Part shown: in pieces, positions 43,046 through 50,958 of the stretch
How the letters are laid out: each line of letters opens with the position of its first letter
Position numbering within the stretch: the first letter of the stretch is position 1
NCBI GenBank assembly: GCA_020634165.1
Contig: JACKCF010000002.1
Span: 744,001-808,000 of the forward strand
Direction of reading: 5' to 3'
From: Anaerolineaceae bacterium
Lineage (GTDB): Bacteria; Chloroflexota; Anaerolineae; Aggregatilineales; Phototrophicaceae
DNA length: 64,000 nt
Notes under the pieces: generated by a model
What the model saw: the letters and a program-made list of their open reading frames with translations, nothing else
What the model was told of the DNA's origin: nothing
Databases searched by the model: none
Program-made: the position numbers and the translations under genes

Positions 43046-44137
43046 ATGATTCGCGTTGCGATGTTGAGCTTCTGGCATGTTCACGGCAAGGATTATGCCC
43101 TTCAGACAGAAGAGCATTCTGACACAGAAATTGTCGCTGTTTGGGATGAAGTGCCTGAACGGGGTCGTGCCGAGGCAGCTAAACGCAATGCGCCATTCTA
43201 CGAAAATCTGGATGAGCTGCTGGCTCAGCCCAATATTGATGCGGTAGTGGTCACTACACCGACCAACATGCACGCTGACGTCATGATTGCAGCCGCCCGT
43301 GCAGGCAAACATATTTTCACCGAAAAAGTGATCGCGGCTACGTTGCGAGAAGCTGAGAGCATCCTCCAGGAAGTTCAGCGCGCGGGCGTCAAATTCGTGG
43401 TCGCCATGCGCCGCCTGCCGATGGCATCTACCCGTGCGGTCATGGCCGTTATTGACCAGGGCCTGATTGGCGATCCAACCTTGGTTCTTGTTCGCGACAG
43501 CCATAGTGGTGTCCTGCCGACTGAGGAACATCCGCGAGGCATGCTGAGCGATGCATTCCTTGATCCTGTGCTGGCGCAGGGCGGTGCTCTGATTGATATG
43601 TGCCATGCAGTCTATCTGACACGCTATTTTCTGGGGCGGCCAGAAAGTGTGAGCGCGTCGTTTGGCCATGTGACGGGCCGTGAAATCGAGGACAACGCGG
43701 TCGTGACCATGCGCCATGCCAACGGTGGCATCGGCATTGCCCAGGTTGGGTATGTCACCAGTGCCGCGCCATTTTCTATCGAAGTACATGGCACCCAGGG
43801 GTCTGTGCTCTATAGCGAGCCAGGGATCGGCGAGTTCATGATACGGCGAAGCAGTGGCCTGCAACCGTCAGCTAATTATGCCGCGACCGCACCTGACCGC
43901 AAACTGCATCTGCTGAGTGCAAAGCTCAACAGCGTGGATTGGGCGATTCAAGAGATAGATGCGGGAACGACGACCACGCCTTTCGATCAATGGGTTGCCC
44001 ACATCCAGGAGAATACGCTTGCTGATGAAAATAATGCCATTGGACACGACCTCACAGCAGTGATTGAGGCCGCCTATCAATCAGCCGAGAGTGGTCAGGC
44101 TGTAAGGCTCGATTCATTAGCCGGAGCCGATGACTAA
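43046..44137 (+). CDS. Gfo/Idh/MocA-family oxidoreductase
   Basis: 363 residues with an N-terminal Rossmann domain (VAMLSFWHVHGKDYALQ, and DAVVVTTPTNMHADVMIAAARAGKHIFTEKVI as the second nucleotide-contact segment; the first 20 are typical) and a C-terminal dimerisation sheet. EKVIA corresponds to the EKP motif, with V in place of P. It is expected to be an NAD(P)-dependent sugar or inositol dehydrogenase; substrate unknown. It is transcribed alone with weak ribosome binding signals. Confidence 0.82.
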   Translation: MIRVAMLSFWHVHGKDYALQTEEHSDTEIVAVWDEVPERGRAEAAKRNAPFYENLDELLAQPNIDAVVVTTPTNMHADVMIAAARAGKHIFTEKVIAATLREAESILQEVQRAGVKFVVAMRRLPMASTRAVMAVIDQGLIGDPTLVLVRDSHSGVLPTEEHPRGMLSDAFLDPVLAQGGALIDMCHAVYLTRYFLGRPESVSASFGHVTGREIEDNAVVTMRHANGGIGIAQVGYVTSAAPFSIEVHGTQGSVLYSEPGIGEFMIRRSSGLQPSANYAATAPDRKLHLLSAKLNSVDWAIQEIDAGTTTTPFDQWVAHIQENTLADENNAIGHDLTAVIEAAYQSAESGQAVRLDSLAGADD

Positions 44138-44290
44138 CATCGTGTGAGTGAGATTACATCCACTGCGGAATAATAGGTGGGCATTTGCCATTAGAAACCT
44201 CTATGAACTCGGTGCTATGCCACCGATGCCGTAGTCGGTGCGTACTGTTTGTATGTATAATGGGTTTATGTTCGTCTGAGAGAGGTCCCC

Positions 44291-44764
44291 ATGTTCGAAC
44301 TCCTCAATCGCATTCGCAACTTTGATGTTCGCAAGCTGACGCCGACGCAGATTATCATCGGCATCGCGGCTTTGATTATTGGCCTGTGGCTGATTGGGCA
44401 GGTCGTCAACCTGCTGACCAGCCTGGTCCCGATTGCCATCCTCGTGGTGATCCTGTTCTTTGGCTTCCGTATGTTGTCCAACCGCAGCGAGTCCGCTGCC
44501 GAAGCCGCTGAAGAAGGCGAAATCATTGAAGGCAACGTCACTGAAATGACGGATACCGAAACAGCCCCGGCGCAGGAAGATCAGGCCGAGGTCAGTGTGC
44601 GCCGCCTGCGCGTAGAACCCAAGATCAACCCCACCACTGGCCTGCCAGAAGCCGACCTCTCGCGTCTGGAAGAATTGGAACAGCAGACTAACAAAGTCAC
44701 CAATGACGTCATGGCCCAGATCGAAGAACGCCGCCGCCGCTTGATGGGTGGTGACGACTCCTAA
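44291..44764 (+). CDS. Hypothetical membrane protein with helical tail
   Basis: 157 residues. One or two hydrophobic segments between about 20 and 60 (IIIGIAALIIGLWLIGQVV, LVPIAILVVILFFGFRM) form a likely hairpin in the membrane, followed by an acidic linker and a charged helix (LSRLEELEQQTNKVTNDVM) that may form a coiled coil. No family is recognised. GAGAGG precedes the ATG. It is transcribed alone. Confidence 0.6.
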   Translation: MFELLNRIRNFDVRKLTPTQIIIGIAALIIGLWLIGQVVNLLTSLVPIAILVVILFFGFRMLSNRSESAAEAAEEGEIIEGNVTEMTDTETAPAQEDQAEVSVRRLRVEPKINPTTGLPEADLSRLEELEQQTNKVTNDVMAQIEERRRRLMGGDDS

Positions 44765-44841
44765 GCGCATTCGTTCACCTATGTCAAAATGCAGGTAGCG
44801 ATCAACTGGTAAGTCATGACGCGACTTACAAATTCATTGGT

Positions 44842-45300
44842 TCACTGATTTGAGATTTCTTGAGCCAGCCCGATGAGAATTCCTTCCGGGCCGCGAATAT
44901 AGCAGAGTCGATACGAGTCCTCATACTGAACCACGTCTCCGACGAGCTGTGCGCCGTGTTTGCGCAGCCTCATGAGTGTATCGTCGATGTCGTATACAGT
45001 GAACATGACACGCAGGTATCCGAGGGCATTCACCGGTGCGTTGCGATGATCGGCGACGACAGGCGGGGCAAGAAATCGTGAAAGCTCGAGGCGGCTGTGG
45101 CCGTCGGGCGTGACCATCATAGCGATCTCGACACGCTGTGAACCCAGTCCAGTAACGCGCCCAGCCCATTCTCCTTCGATCATGGCGCGTCCTTCAAGCG
45201 TCAGACCCAGCTCAGCAAAGAAAGCAATGGCTTCGTCGAGAGATTCAACCGCGATTCCGACATTATCCATCCTCTTAAGATTAGATTTTTCTGATTTCAT
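44842..45300 (-). CDS. VOC-family (glyoxalase-like) protein
   Basis: About 152 residues of the vicinal oxygen chelate fold in two beta-alpha-beta modules: NVGIAVESLDEAIAFFAELG and LRVMFTVYDIDDTLMRLRKH. SRLELSRFLAPP and YRLCYIRGPEGILIGLAQE are the usual metal-ligand-bearing strands; the final Glu is present. It could be a lactoylglutathione lyase-like enzyme, a dioxygenase or a resistance protein. The start at 45300 follows AGGA. It is monocistronic. Confidence 0.82.
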   Translation of the reverse strand: MKSEKSNLKRMDNVGIAVESLDEAIAFFAELGLTLEGRAMIEGEWAGRVTGLGSQRVEIAMMVTPDGHSRLELSRFLAPPVVADHRNAPVNALGYLRVMFTVYDIDDTLMRLRKHGAQLVGDVVQYEDSYRLCYIRGPEGILIGLAQEISNQ

Positions 45301-45534
45301 CGAATTGATCCTATTCAAACAAATGTTCTAGTATCAATGTCGATTGTGGTATCATTTTGTCTGTCTGTCAACAGTCTGGGATTCGATTTCCAACGAAAGC
45401 CAAATCTTGACAATATTTTCACTACCATACACGCGATACTTGTACATCATGGTTTCTAGAGTCACTCGGCTGACACCTGCCTTTTGTCATACCAAATGTG
45501 ATGATAAAGACGTTTTTTGCTTGCATGCTTTGTA

Positions 45535-45546
45535 GAACATTTGTAC
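45535..45546. promoter_or_regulatory. GAAC-N4-GTAC site, SOS-box-like
   Basis: GAACATTTGTAC differs in one base from the GAAC-N4-GTTC box used by LexA of Gram-positive type. It lies about 70 bases before a radical SAM gene with photoproduct-lyase-like traits. The rest of the gap 45301-45614 shows no gene. Confidence 0.25.
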
Positions 45547-45614
45547 AATAAATGGGCTTCGACGTTTCCCATTCCTGCCAATTGACCACATGTAGCTGAG
45601 GAGGCATCTCCCTG

Positions 45615-46484
45615 ATGACTGCTGTCCGTTTTGTGACCGCCAAGCGCATCTTAACACGCCAGAAGGGCGGCTTTTTGACGCAGGGTGTCTATCCCTACAC
45701 GCATACGCTCTCCTGGGCGGCTGGCTGCGGATTCGGCAGCATCTACTGCGGCAAATATTGCTACGCGGCGGTGATGCCCAACTGGCTCTACAACAAGCAG
45801 GCAGGTGAGCAGTGGGGTGATGCCGTCATCCTGAAGCAGAATGCACCGGAATTGTTGGCTGTGGAATTGGCAAAGGCCAAAAATCGCTCTGAAATGCGCA
45901 TTTTTATGAGTTCCGTGACCGACCCCTACCAGCCCTTAGAGCGCAAACATCGTCTGACGCGCCGCTGCCTGGATGTCTTTGCCCAGTATGATGACCTTGA
46001 TCTGCTGGTGATCCAGACGCGCAGCCCGCTGGTGATCGATGATGCCGAGCTTATTGCCAGCATTCCCTATGCCTGGTTGAGTATGACCCTGGAAACTGAT
46101 CTGGGGGATTTGCCCTATGGTCCCAGCAGCAATCATGTCCGGCAGCGGCTGGACGCGATCAAGACCTGCGCCGAGGCAGGTGTCAATGTGCAGATTACGG
46201 TGTCGCCGTGTTTGCCCTATTCACCGGAATTCGCGGATGTGCTGGCTAACAGCGGCGCTAAGCGTGTGGTGGTCGATACTTTTGTGGAGGGGGATGGCAG
46301 CAGCGGCGAGCGCACCGCTAACAGTCCCTTTGCAGAAAAAGCTGGCTATGATTGGCGTTCTGGTGATCCGGCCCGTGACCTGTACGCGGAGTTGCAAGCA
46401 CGTAGCGTCGATGTTGGCTGGAGTGCCAATGGTTTTGCGGGCATTCCGCCCCGTCAGCAAATGCTCGATCTCAAGTCAGGCTAG
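45615..46484 (+). CDS. Radical SAM protein, SPL-like, with altered cysteine motif
   Basis: 289 residues related to the SPL/Rv2578c-type radical SAM proteins. The cluster-binding region reads GCGFGSIYCGKYCYA: the canonical CxxxCxxC has Ser in place of its second cysteine, and a third cysteine lies four residues on. Downstream are MSSVTDPYQPLERKHRLTR, VIQTRSPLV and LSMTLETD, typical of the family. The reaction is unknown; photoproduct lyase-type DNA repair is one option. GAGGAGG lies 12 bases before the ATG. It is convergent with the next gene, overlapping by nine bases. Confidence 0.75.
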   Translation: MTAVRFVTAKRILTRQKGGFLTQGVYPYTHTLSWAAGCGFGSIYCGKYCYAAVMPNWLYNKQAGEQWGDAVILKQNAPELLAVELAKAKNRSEMRIFMSSVTDPYQPLERKHRLTRRCLDVFAQYDDLDLLVIQTRSPLVIDDAELIASIPYAWLSMTLETDLGDLPYGPSSNHVRQRLDAIKTCAEAGVNVQITVSPCLPYSPEFADVLANSGAKRVVVDTFVEGDGSSGERTANSPFAEKAGYDWRSGDPARDLYAELQARSVDVGWSANGFAGIPPRQQMLDLKSG

Positions 46485-47384
46485 GTGATAAATATCGTAG
46501 ATTTCGCGGCCATGTGCTGAAAAGTCGATCTTTGTTTGCTGCTTGGTCGTCAGATCAAAGCGCGTGATGCCACAGAAGCCCCAGTCTTCACCATTATCTG
46601 CTGGATTATTGACGATGCCTGTGCTCTTGGAGACTTTTCGGCCCATGCTGGTGCCAACGTAGACGATATTTTTGCTGGTGAAGCAGGCCCCGCGCACATA
46701 ACCTTCCAGCGAAACCAGCGGTGCGTCCATGCTGGCGAAGGCTGCCCGTGATGAGTCGCAGTAGTAAAGCGATCCCCGATACGAAATCACTGTATGGGGA
46801 TGGTAGACGGCTGTTTTGACATAGATGTCTTTCGACAGGTTGTAGATGTAACCATCATCGGCGCTGCTCCAACGGTCGCTTTTTTTGGGGCCAAAGCCGC
46901 TGACGTAAACATCTCCCTGATGGCTGGTGACGCTGTTGAGGTGGTGCGTATCGCAGCCTGCGCCAGAGGGCGTCCAGGCGACCTGCGGATCGTTAAATCC
47001 CTGATCGGCGACGGTATAACGCATCACTTCATCCGTGCCGGTAGAAACAACGTAGGCATATGGGCCAAGGAGGGCAAGGGAATGGGCATCTTTGACGTCT
47101 GGCAGGGCCTGATGCCATAGGGGTTCAAGGCTCGCTTGCGAAAAAGCAAAGACGTGGGTGACATCTCGGCGCGTCGCCAGCAGATAGAGCCGCCCGTCAT
47201 GGCCGCTGATGCCTGTGCAACTGCTGATAGTCGCTTCTTTATCCAGCCCCAGGTCGACCCAGGTCTCTGATCCATCACGGGTATCGTAGCGCATCAGGGA
47301 CGTACTGCGCGGCTTCTGTAAATTTGAGAAGGATATCAGCAGAACAGGATGCTTTTGCGGCAACAATCTGGACAGGAAATTCAT
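46476..47384 (-). CDS. DUF4915-like beta-propeller protein
   Basis: 302 residues, no signal peptide. Repeated strands with GISGHDGRLYLLATRRDVTH, THHLNSVTSHQGDVYVSGFG, YHPHTVISYRGSLYYCDS and SKNIVYVGTSMGRKVS. The HLNSV...YVSGFG and HPHTVI segments match the DUF4915/TIGR03032 style of propeller proteins, whose role is not settled. It is the third of four propeller-type proteins in the window, after the WD40 and exported ones. Its 3' end overlaps the radical SAM gene. Confidence 0.65.
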   Translation of the reverse strand: MNFLSRLLPQKHPVLLISFSNLQKPRSTSLMRYDTRDGSETWVDLGLDKEATISSCTGISGHDGRLYLLATRRDVTHVFAFSQASLEPLWHQALPDVKDAHSLALLGPYAYVVSTGTDEVMRYTVADQGFNDPQVAWTPSGAGCDTHHLNSVTSHQGDVYVSGFGPKKSDRWSSADDGYIYNLSKDIYVKTAVYHPHTVISYRGSLYYCDSSRAAFASMDAPLVSLEGYVRGACFTSKNIVYVGTSMGRKVSKSTGIVNNPADNGEDWGFCGITRFDLTTKQQTKIDFSAHGREIYDIYHLA

Positions 47385-47522
47385 TCACACAGCCTAGTGA
47401 GTGATCAATCGACAGCGATTATAGCACGATGTGTCGTGCGGATTGTGTGTCAGCAGGTGGCTGTTCAGTTAGCCGATGATGTGCGCTACAATGGACGATG
47501 AGAAGAAAAAGGTCGTATCGCG

Positions 47523-47999
47523 ATGATGCAAGGCTCACCTAAATTTAAACAGCGCCCACGTACCCGCATGGAACTGACGCCTGTCGGTTGTGGATTGTCT
47601 GTATTCATGTTGATAACCGGCCTGCTGATCGGTGGCTTGGCGGCTTTTATTCTGTCACCCTCGCTGCTCAACCTGGATGTGACGCGCACGGTCCTGGCGA
47701 TTGATCGTGCCAATTTACAGCTCACATCGAACGCCCTGGCGGGTGATGCCCAATCGCAGCAGGCGCTGGCTACCGAACGCGCCTTCTACGCCCAATCGAC
47801 CCAGGCGCAGCTCGACCAGACCGCGACCCAGAGCCAGCGCTTCGTCCAGGCGACGCAAACGGCGATTACGGTCTTCAGCTTCGACCAGATGACCCAGGTC
47901 GCCCAGAGTTATGCCGCGACGCAGGCAGCGCTATCGGCCCAGGCCACACAGATCGAACTCGACTTCCAACTGACGCGCGACTCATTCAACAATCCATAG
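47523..47999 (+). CDS. Membrane-anchored coiled-coil protein rich in Q, A and T
   Basis: 158 residues: a basic N-terminus, one membrane segment (about 25-47, GLSVFMLITGLLIGGLAAF), then a long helical stretch rich in Ala, Gln and Thr (AQSTQAQLDQTATQSQRF, AATQAALSAQATQIELDF). Such Q/T/A-rich single-pass proteins are common in Anaerolineae and unassigned. It lies just before the cytochrome P460 gene on the same strand, 58 bases apart. Confidence 0.6.
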   Translation: MMQGSPKFKQRPRTRMELTPVGCGLSVFMLITGLLIGGLAAFILSPSLLNLDVTRTVLAIDRANLQLTSNALAGDAQSQQALATERAFYAQSTQAQLDQTATQSQRFVQATQTAITVFSFDQMTQVAQSYAATQAALSAQATQIELDFQLTRDSFNNP

Positions 48000-48057
48000 C
48001 GTAAAATCTCAATCACTTCGTTAGATTGTGGTCATAATTTGGGGCTACAATTGCTGC

Positions 48058-48675
48058 ATGATGAAAAAATACCTGCCCCTGATCTATGCCGGACTGGTGA
48101 TTGGCTTGCTGATGCTGGCTGCGGCGACGCAGCAGCCCAAGCCAGCGCCTGCTTCCGTTCCCAATTTTGGCATGACCCTTCCCGATAACTATCGCGATGA
48201 GTTTTCCCTGTATCTGGTCGTGGATCGGCCCGACAGAACAGTGCGTTTTGTCTACGCTGCGCCGGATGTGGTGGAGGCGGTCCAGGCCGGGGAGGAGATT
48301 CCCTACGGCGCGCGCCTCATCATCGAGACATATGATGCCCAGACCGATTTGGTGGGCAATGTTCTGCGAGACAGTACCGGACATTTAATCGCCGGAACTA
48401 TGCAGCCCAATATTCACATGATCGAAAAACGGGACGACTGGACTGTGCAGCAGCTACCGACGCCCATCGGCGTGATCGACTGGAACTTTGGCTCGTTCGA
48501 TGCACAGAGTTACCTACCCAGCACGGAAAATCGTAATGACTGCCTGACCTGCCACGACAACGGCGCCTTCCGCCGCGACTTTGTGTTCTCACGCCCGCTG
48601 CTGGAGGATTTCGTCAGCGAAGGCGAGGTGCAGTACCTCTACTGCCGATTCCCAGGGCGAGGGAATTGTATTTAG
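48058..48675 (+). CDS. Cytochrome P460-like c-type haem protein
   Basis: 205 residues. An N-terminal hydrophobic export segment (MMKKYLPLIYAGLVIGLLML) leads to a mature domain with PYGARLIIETYDAQTD, GVIDWNFGSFDAQSY and a single c-type haem motif CLTCH followed by DNGAFRRDFVFSRPLLEDF. This layout is that of the cytochrome P460/cytochrome c' beta family, which oxidises hydroxylamine or binds NO. The crosslinking lysine cannot be assigned by eye. Start at the ATG pair 48058; an upstream GTG frame is rejected. Confidence 0.72.
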   Translation: MMKKYLPLIYAGLVIGLLMLAAATQQPKPAPASVPNFGMTLPDNYRDEFSLYLVVDRPDRTVRFVYAAPDVVEAVQAGEEIPYGARLIIETYDAQTDLVGNVLRDSTGHLIAGTMQPNIHMIEKRDDWTVQQLPTPIGVIDWNFGSFDAQSYLPSTENRNDCLTCHDNGAFRRDFVFSRPLLEDFVSEGEVQYLYCRFPGRGNCI

Positions 48676-48677
48676 GG

Positions 48678-49433
48678 CTAGAACATGCTCTTCGTTGTTG
48701 GTTTGTCTAATTTTCTGAGTGAAATTGTGCTAATAACCATGTAGCTGGTTCTGTGATTCTGTTGATTTCCGACAAGCAGATATATTTCATGGTTCTCGGA
48801 CAAGAACTGAGCATTTTCCCATACTTGTTCAATATTGTTGGGGTTCTTTCTCATCCATTCATAGAATCCCCACTCAAGAACCACTTGGTCATGAAAGCCT
48901 TGCTTAGTTAGACAGTTTTCACACTCGTATCTCAAGCGTGGTTCCTTGGCGTAGTCCCTTTTTACCGCCGCCCACTGTTTGGCATGAGTCGAGAACAAGG
49001 GCAATTGAACCGGTTTGCCGTATTGAGGATTGTCGCCAAAATACATTTCAAAAATCTGTTTGGGCTTGATAAATCCGAGACTGATATGTTGTGAGTTTAG
49101 TTCATTGACACATGAAGAAAGATTATTATCTACAATCTCTCGTCGCGCTTGTTGGCTTTTTACTTCTCCTCTCTTACTTACTGAATCCTCCAGATAATCC
49201 CAATTGTCTCGCGAACCTACAATCTTCCAACTTTCGTCTCGGGTATCAGCATCATTCTTTTCAACTTCTACGCTGATTACATCCCATCGTTTAACGCCCA
49301 TTTGAGGTTTTGTTGGATAGATACGTATAAACCCATACTCGTATGAAAAGCCACCTAAACAGATTGTGGTTCTACCGTTCTTCAAATGCTGGGGAGCTGC
49401 CCTACCTAGAATAACCAAATCATCTATTTGCAT
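48678..49433 (-). CDS. Partner protein of the ASCH gene, unknown family
   Basis: 251 residues, soluble. The N-terminal part (LVILGRAAPQHLKNGRTT, YEYGFIRIYPTKPQMG, VKRWDVISVEVEKND) looks like a beta-barrel of PUA/ASCH or OB type; the C-terminal part has a CENC pair and LEWGFYEWMRKNPNN. I cannot name a family. The gene starts inside the end of the ASCH gene (14-base overlap), so they are made together. Base composition is distinctly AT-rich compared with the flanks, suggesting transfer as a pair. Confidence 0.6.
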   Translation of the reverse strand: MQIDDLVILGRAAPQHLKNGRTTICLGGFSYEYGFIRIYPTKPQMGVKRWDVISVEVEKNDADTRDESWKIVGSRDNWDYLEDSVSKRGEVKSQQARREIVDNNLSSCVNELNSQHISLGFIKPKQIFEMYFGDNPQYGKPVQLPLFSTHAKQWAAVKRDYAKEPRLRYECENCLTKQGFHDQVVLEWGFYEWMRKNPNNIEQVWENAQFLSENHEIYLLVGNQQNHRTSYMVISTISLRKLDKPTTKSMF

Positions 49434-49869
49434 CACTTACACTAACTTCTAGATTTTGATTAATATTAATTATATCTGTAGTTGGATATCCTTCAACAGC
49501 TTCAGCTATGAGTTTAAAATTAACGATCCAAACCCGAAGGTTTAAGGAGTTTGGGCCGTGTATCTTTTTCCAAGTTTCTAGGAATTCGCTCTTACTGTTG
49601 AAACCTTCTTCGATAGCATCATGAGTGGAGATGTATTTAACGTATTGGCTGTTAATTTTAGTGATCTGTATACGAGCAATGGACGATTCACATCGTCCTG
49701 CTTGTACCGCATAAGTACGACCAACTACCCATTTCAGCCGACCATTTGTGAGAACAGCCTCAATCCGATTGTGACGACCACGTATCTCAGCGTCGCTAGG
49801 GTTGATAACACGCCGTGTTTGTGTCTTTCTCTCAGCAAGGACGTTATCTAGAGTGTGTTGAAAGATCAT
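49420..49869 (-). CDS. ASCH-domain protein
   Basis: 149 residues. MIFQHTLDNVLAERKTQTRR is the typical start of an ASCH domain, with the KTQTRR motif thought to bind RNA or nucleotide; ARIQITKINSQYVKYIS follows. The start at 49869 fits the domain; an upstream TTG at 49902 adds only unrelated residues. ASCH proteins include an E. coli enzyme acting on N4-acetylcytidine and parts of RNA or nucleotide modification systems. Gene pair with the next one; AT-rich. Confidence 0.7.
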   Translation of the reverse strand: MIFQHTLDNVLAERKTQTRRVINPSDAEIRGRHNRIEAVLTNGRLKWVVGRTYAVQAGRCESSIARIQITKINSQYVKYISTHDAIEEGFNSKSEFLETWKKIHGPNSLNLRVWIVNFKLIAEAVEGYPTTDIININQNLEVSVSDANR

Positions 49870-49941
49870 TACAGTATCCAGCCAACTTGGACGACTATTC
49901 AATTATCATTCTAGTTGATTCACCAAAGTAAATCAAAGACG

Positions 49942-50709
49942 TTACTTCCCATTTGGCAGACCACTTGCCAGCACATCCGCGATATGCTGAACGCGCTTTT
50001 CGGACTTCTTGCGCGACAGGCCGCCGTTCATCTGTGTCAGGCAGCTTGCATCGCCAGTGACGACCGTATCTGCCTCAGCCGCTTCGATGTTGGCGATCTT
50101 GGTTTGCAGCATGGCGTTGCTGACGTTCGGCATCTTCACCGAAAACAAGCCACCAAACCCGCAGCAGACATCGCACTCGCTCATTTCCTCAATTTCGGCA
50201 TTTTGGGTGTTGCCGAGCAGCGTGCGGGCGGCGTCTTTCAGTCCGAGCAGGCGCAGGCCGTGGCAGGCATCGTGGAAAGTAAAGGTTTGCTTTTCCGGCA
50301 GGCGCAGGTTCAGGTCGGTGATGCCCAGCCCATCCACCAGATATTCCGTGAATTCCCAGGTGATGGAGGCGGCGCGTTCCGCTTTGGGCAGCCATTCCGG
50401 GTCATCCGCGAACAGGGTCGTGTACTCATGCCGGACCATCGCCACGCACGAGCCAGATGGCGCAACAATCACCTCGGAATCTTCAAAGGCGCGCAAAAAT
50501 TGCTTGGCGACCGTTTTTGCTTCGTCGCGATAGCCGCTGTTGAACCCTGGCTGGCCGCAGCAGGTCTGCGCCATCGGGAAATCAACAGAAATGCCCAGGT
50601 GCTCCAGAATGCGCACGACCGACATGCCCGTATCGGGGTAGATCATATCAACGATACAGGTCACGAACAGGGAAACGGGTTTGCCTTTAGGGGAGGGTCG
50701 TTCGAGCAT
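49942..50709 (-). CDS. LutA/YkgE-like (Fe-S) oxidoreductase subunit
   Basis: 255 residues with two CCG domains, QTCCGQPGFNSG and CDVCCGFGGLFS, as in LutA, the iron-sulfur subunit of the three-subunit L-lactate dehydrogenase complex LutABC. It follows RhaEW, whose dehydrogenase half makes lactate, so it likely feeds lactate to pyruvate. LutB and LutC are not in the window: the next genes on this strand are the ASCH pair. The start at 50709 is the only convincing one. Confidence 0.85.
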   Translation of the reverse strand: MLERPSPKGKPVSLFVTCIVDMIYPDTGMSVVRILEHLGISVDFPMAQTCCGQPGFNSGYRDEAKTVAKQFLRAFEDSEVIVAPSGSCVAMVRHEYTTLFADDPEWLPKAERAASITWEFTEYLVDGLGITDLNLRLPEKQTFTFHDACHGLRLLGLKDAARTLLGNTQNAEIEEMSECDVCCGFGGLFSVKMPNVSNAMLQTKIANIEAAEADTVVTGDASCLTQMNGGLSRKKSEKRVQHIADVLASGLPNGK

Positions 50710-50776
50710 GTTGGCTAGGCTTTCTGACTAGTTGTTTATTGATAAGGTTTTAAGTTGAAATAATCTTGCCACATTG

Positions 50777-50884
50777 GACCCTACCCCTGAATCTCCCCAT
50801 AAGGTGAAGGGACCGATGCTTGCCATCAAGTCGATTAGCAAGGCATCCTTCCACCTCATGGGGGAAGGACCGAGGATAGGGGTC
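50777..50884 (+). repeat. Bipartite hairpin repeat, copy 5
   Basis: First half at 50777-50812 (CCCTACCCCTGAATCTCC, then AAGGTGAAGGGACC), second half at 50840-50884, identical to copy 1. It occupies the 249-bp gap between the LutA-like gene and RhaEW. Confidence 0.75.
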
Positions 50885-50958
50885 ACACGGTCAATCGCAA
50901 GATCATGTGGATGCAGAGCCGAAACCCTGCATCCCTTACCTTCTATTTTAACGCAATT

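Noticed and set aside
42404..43864. 486-codon minus-strand frame
   Set aside because: It lies antisense to the lipoprotein and Gfo/Idh genes, which have clear family motifs. Its sequence is low in hydrophobic pattern and rich in His and Gln, as expected of an antisense frame in this composition.
45370..45400. tRNA-like T-arm GGGATTCGATTTCC
   Set aside because: No acceptor stem, D arm or anticodon arm can be placed around it.
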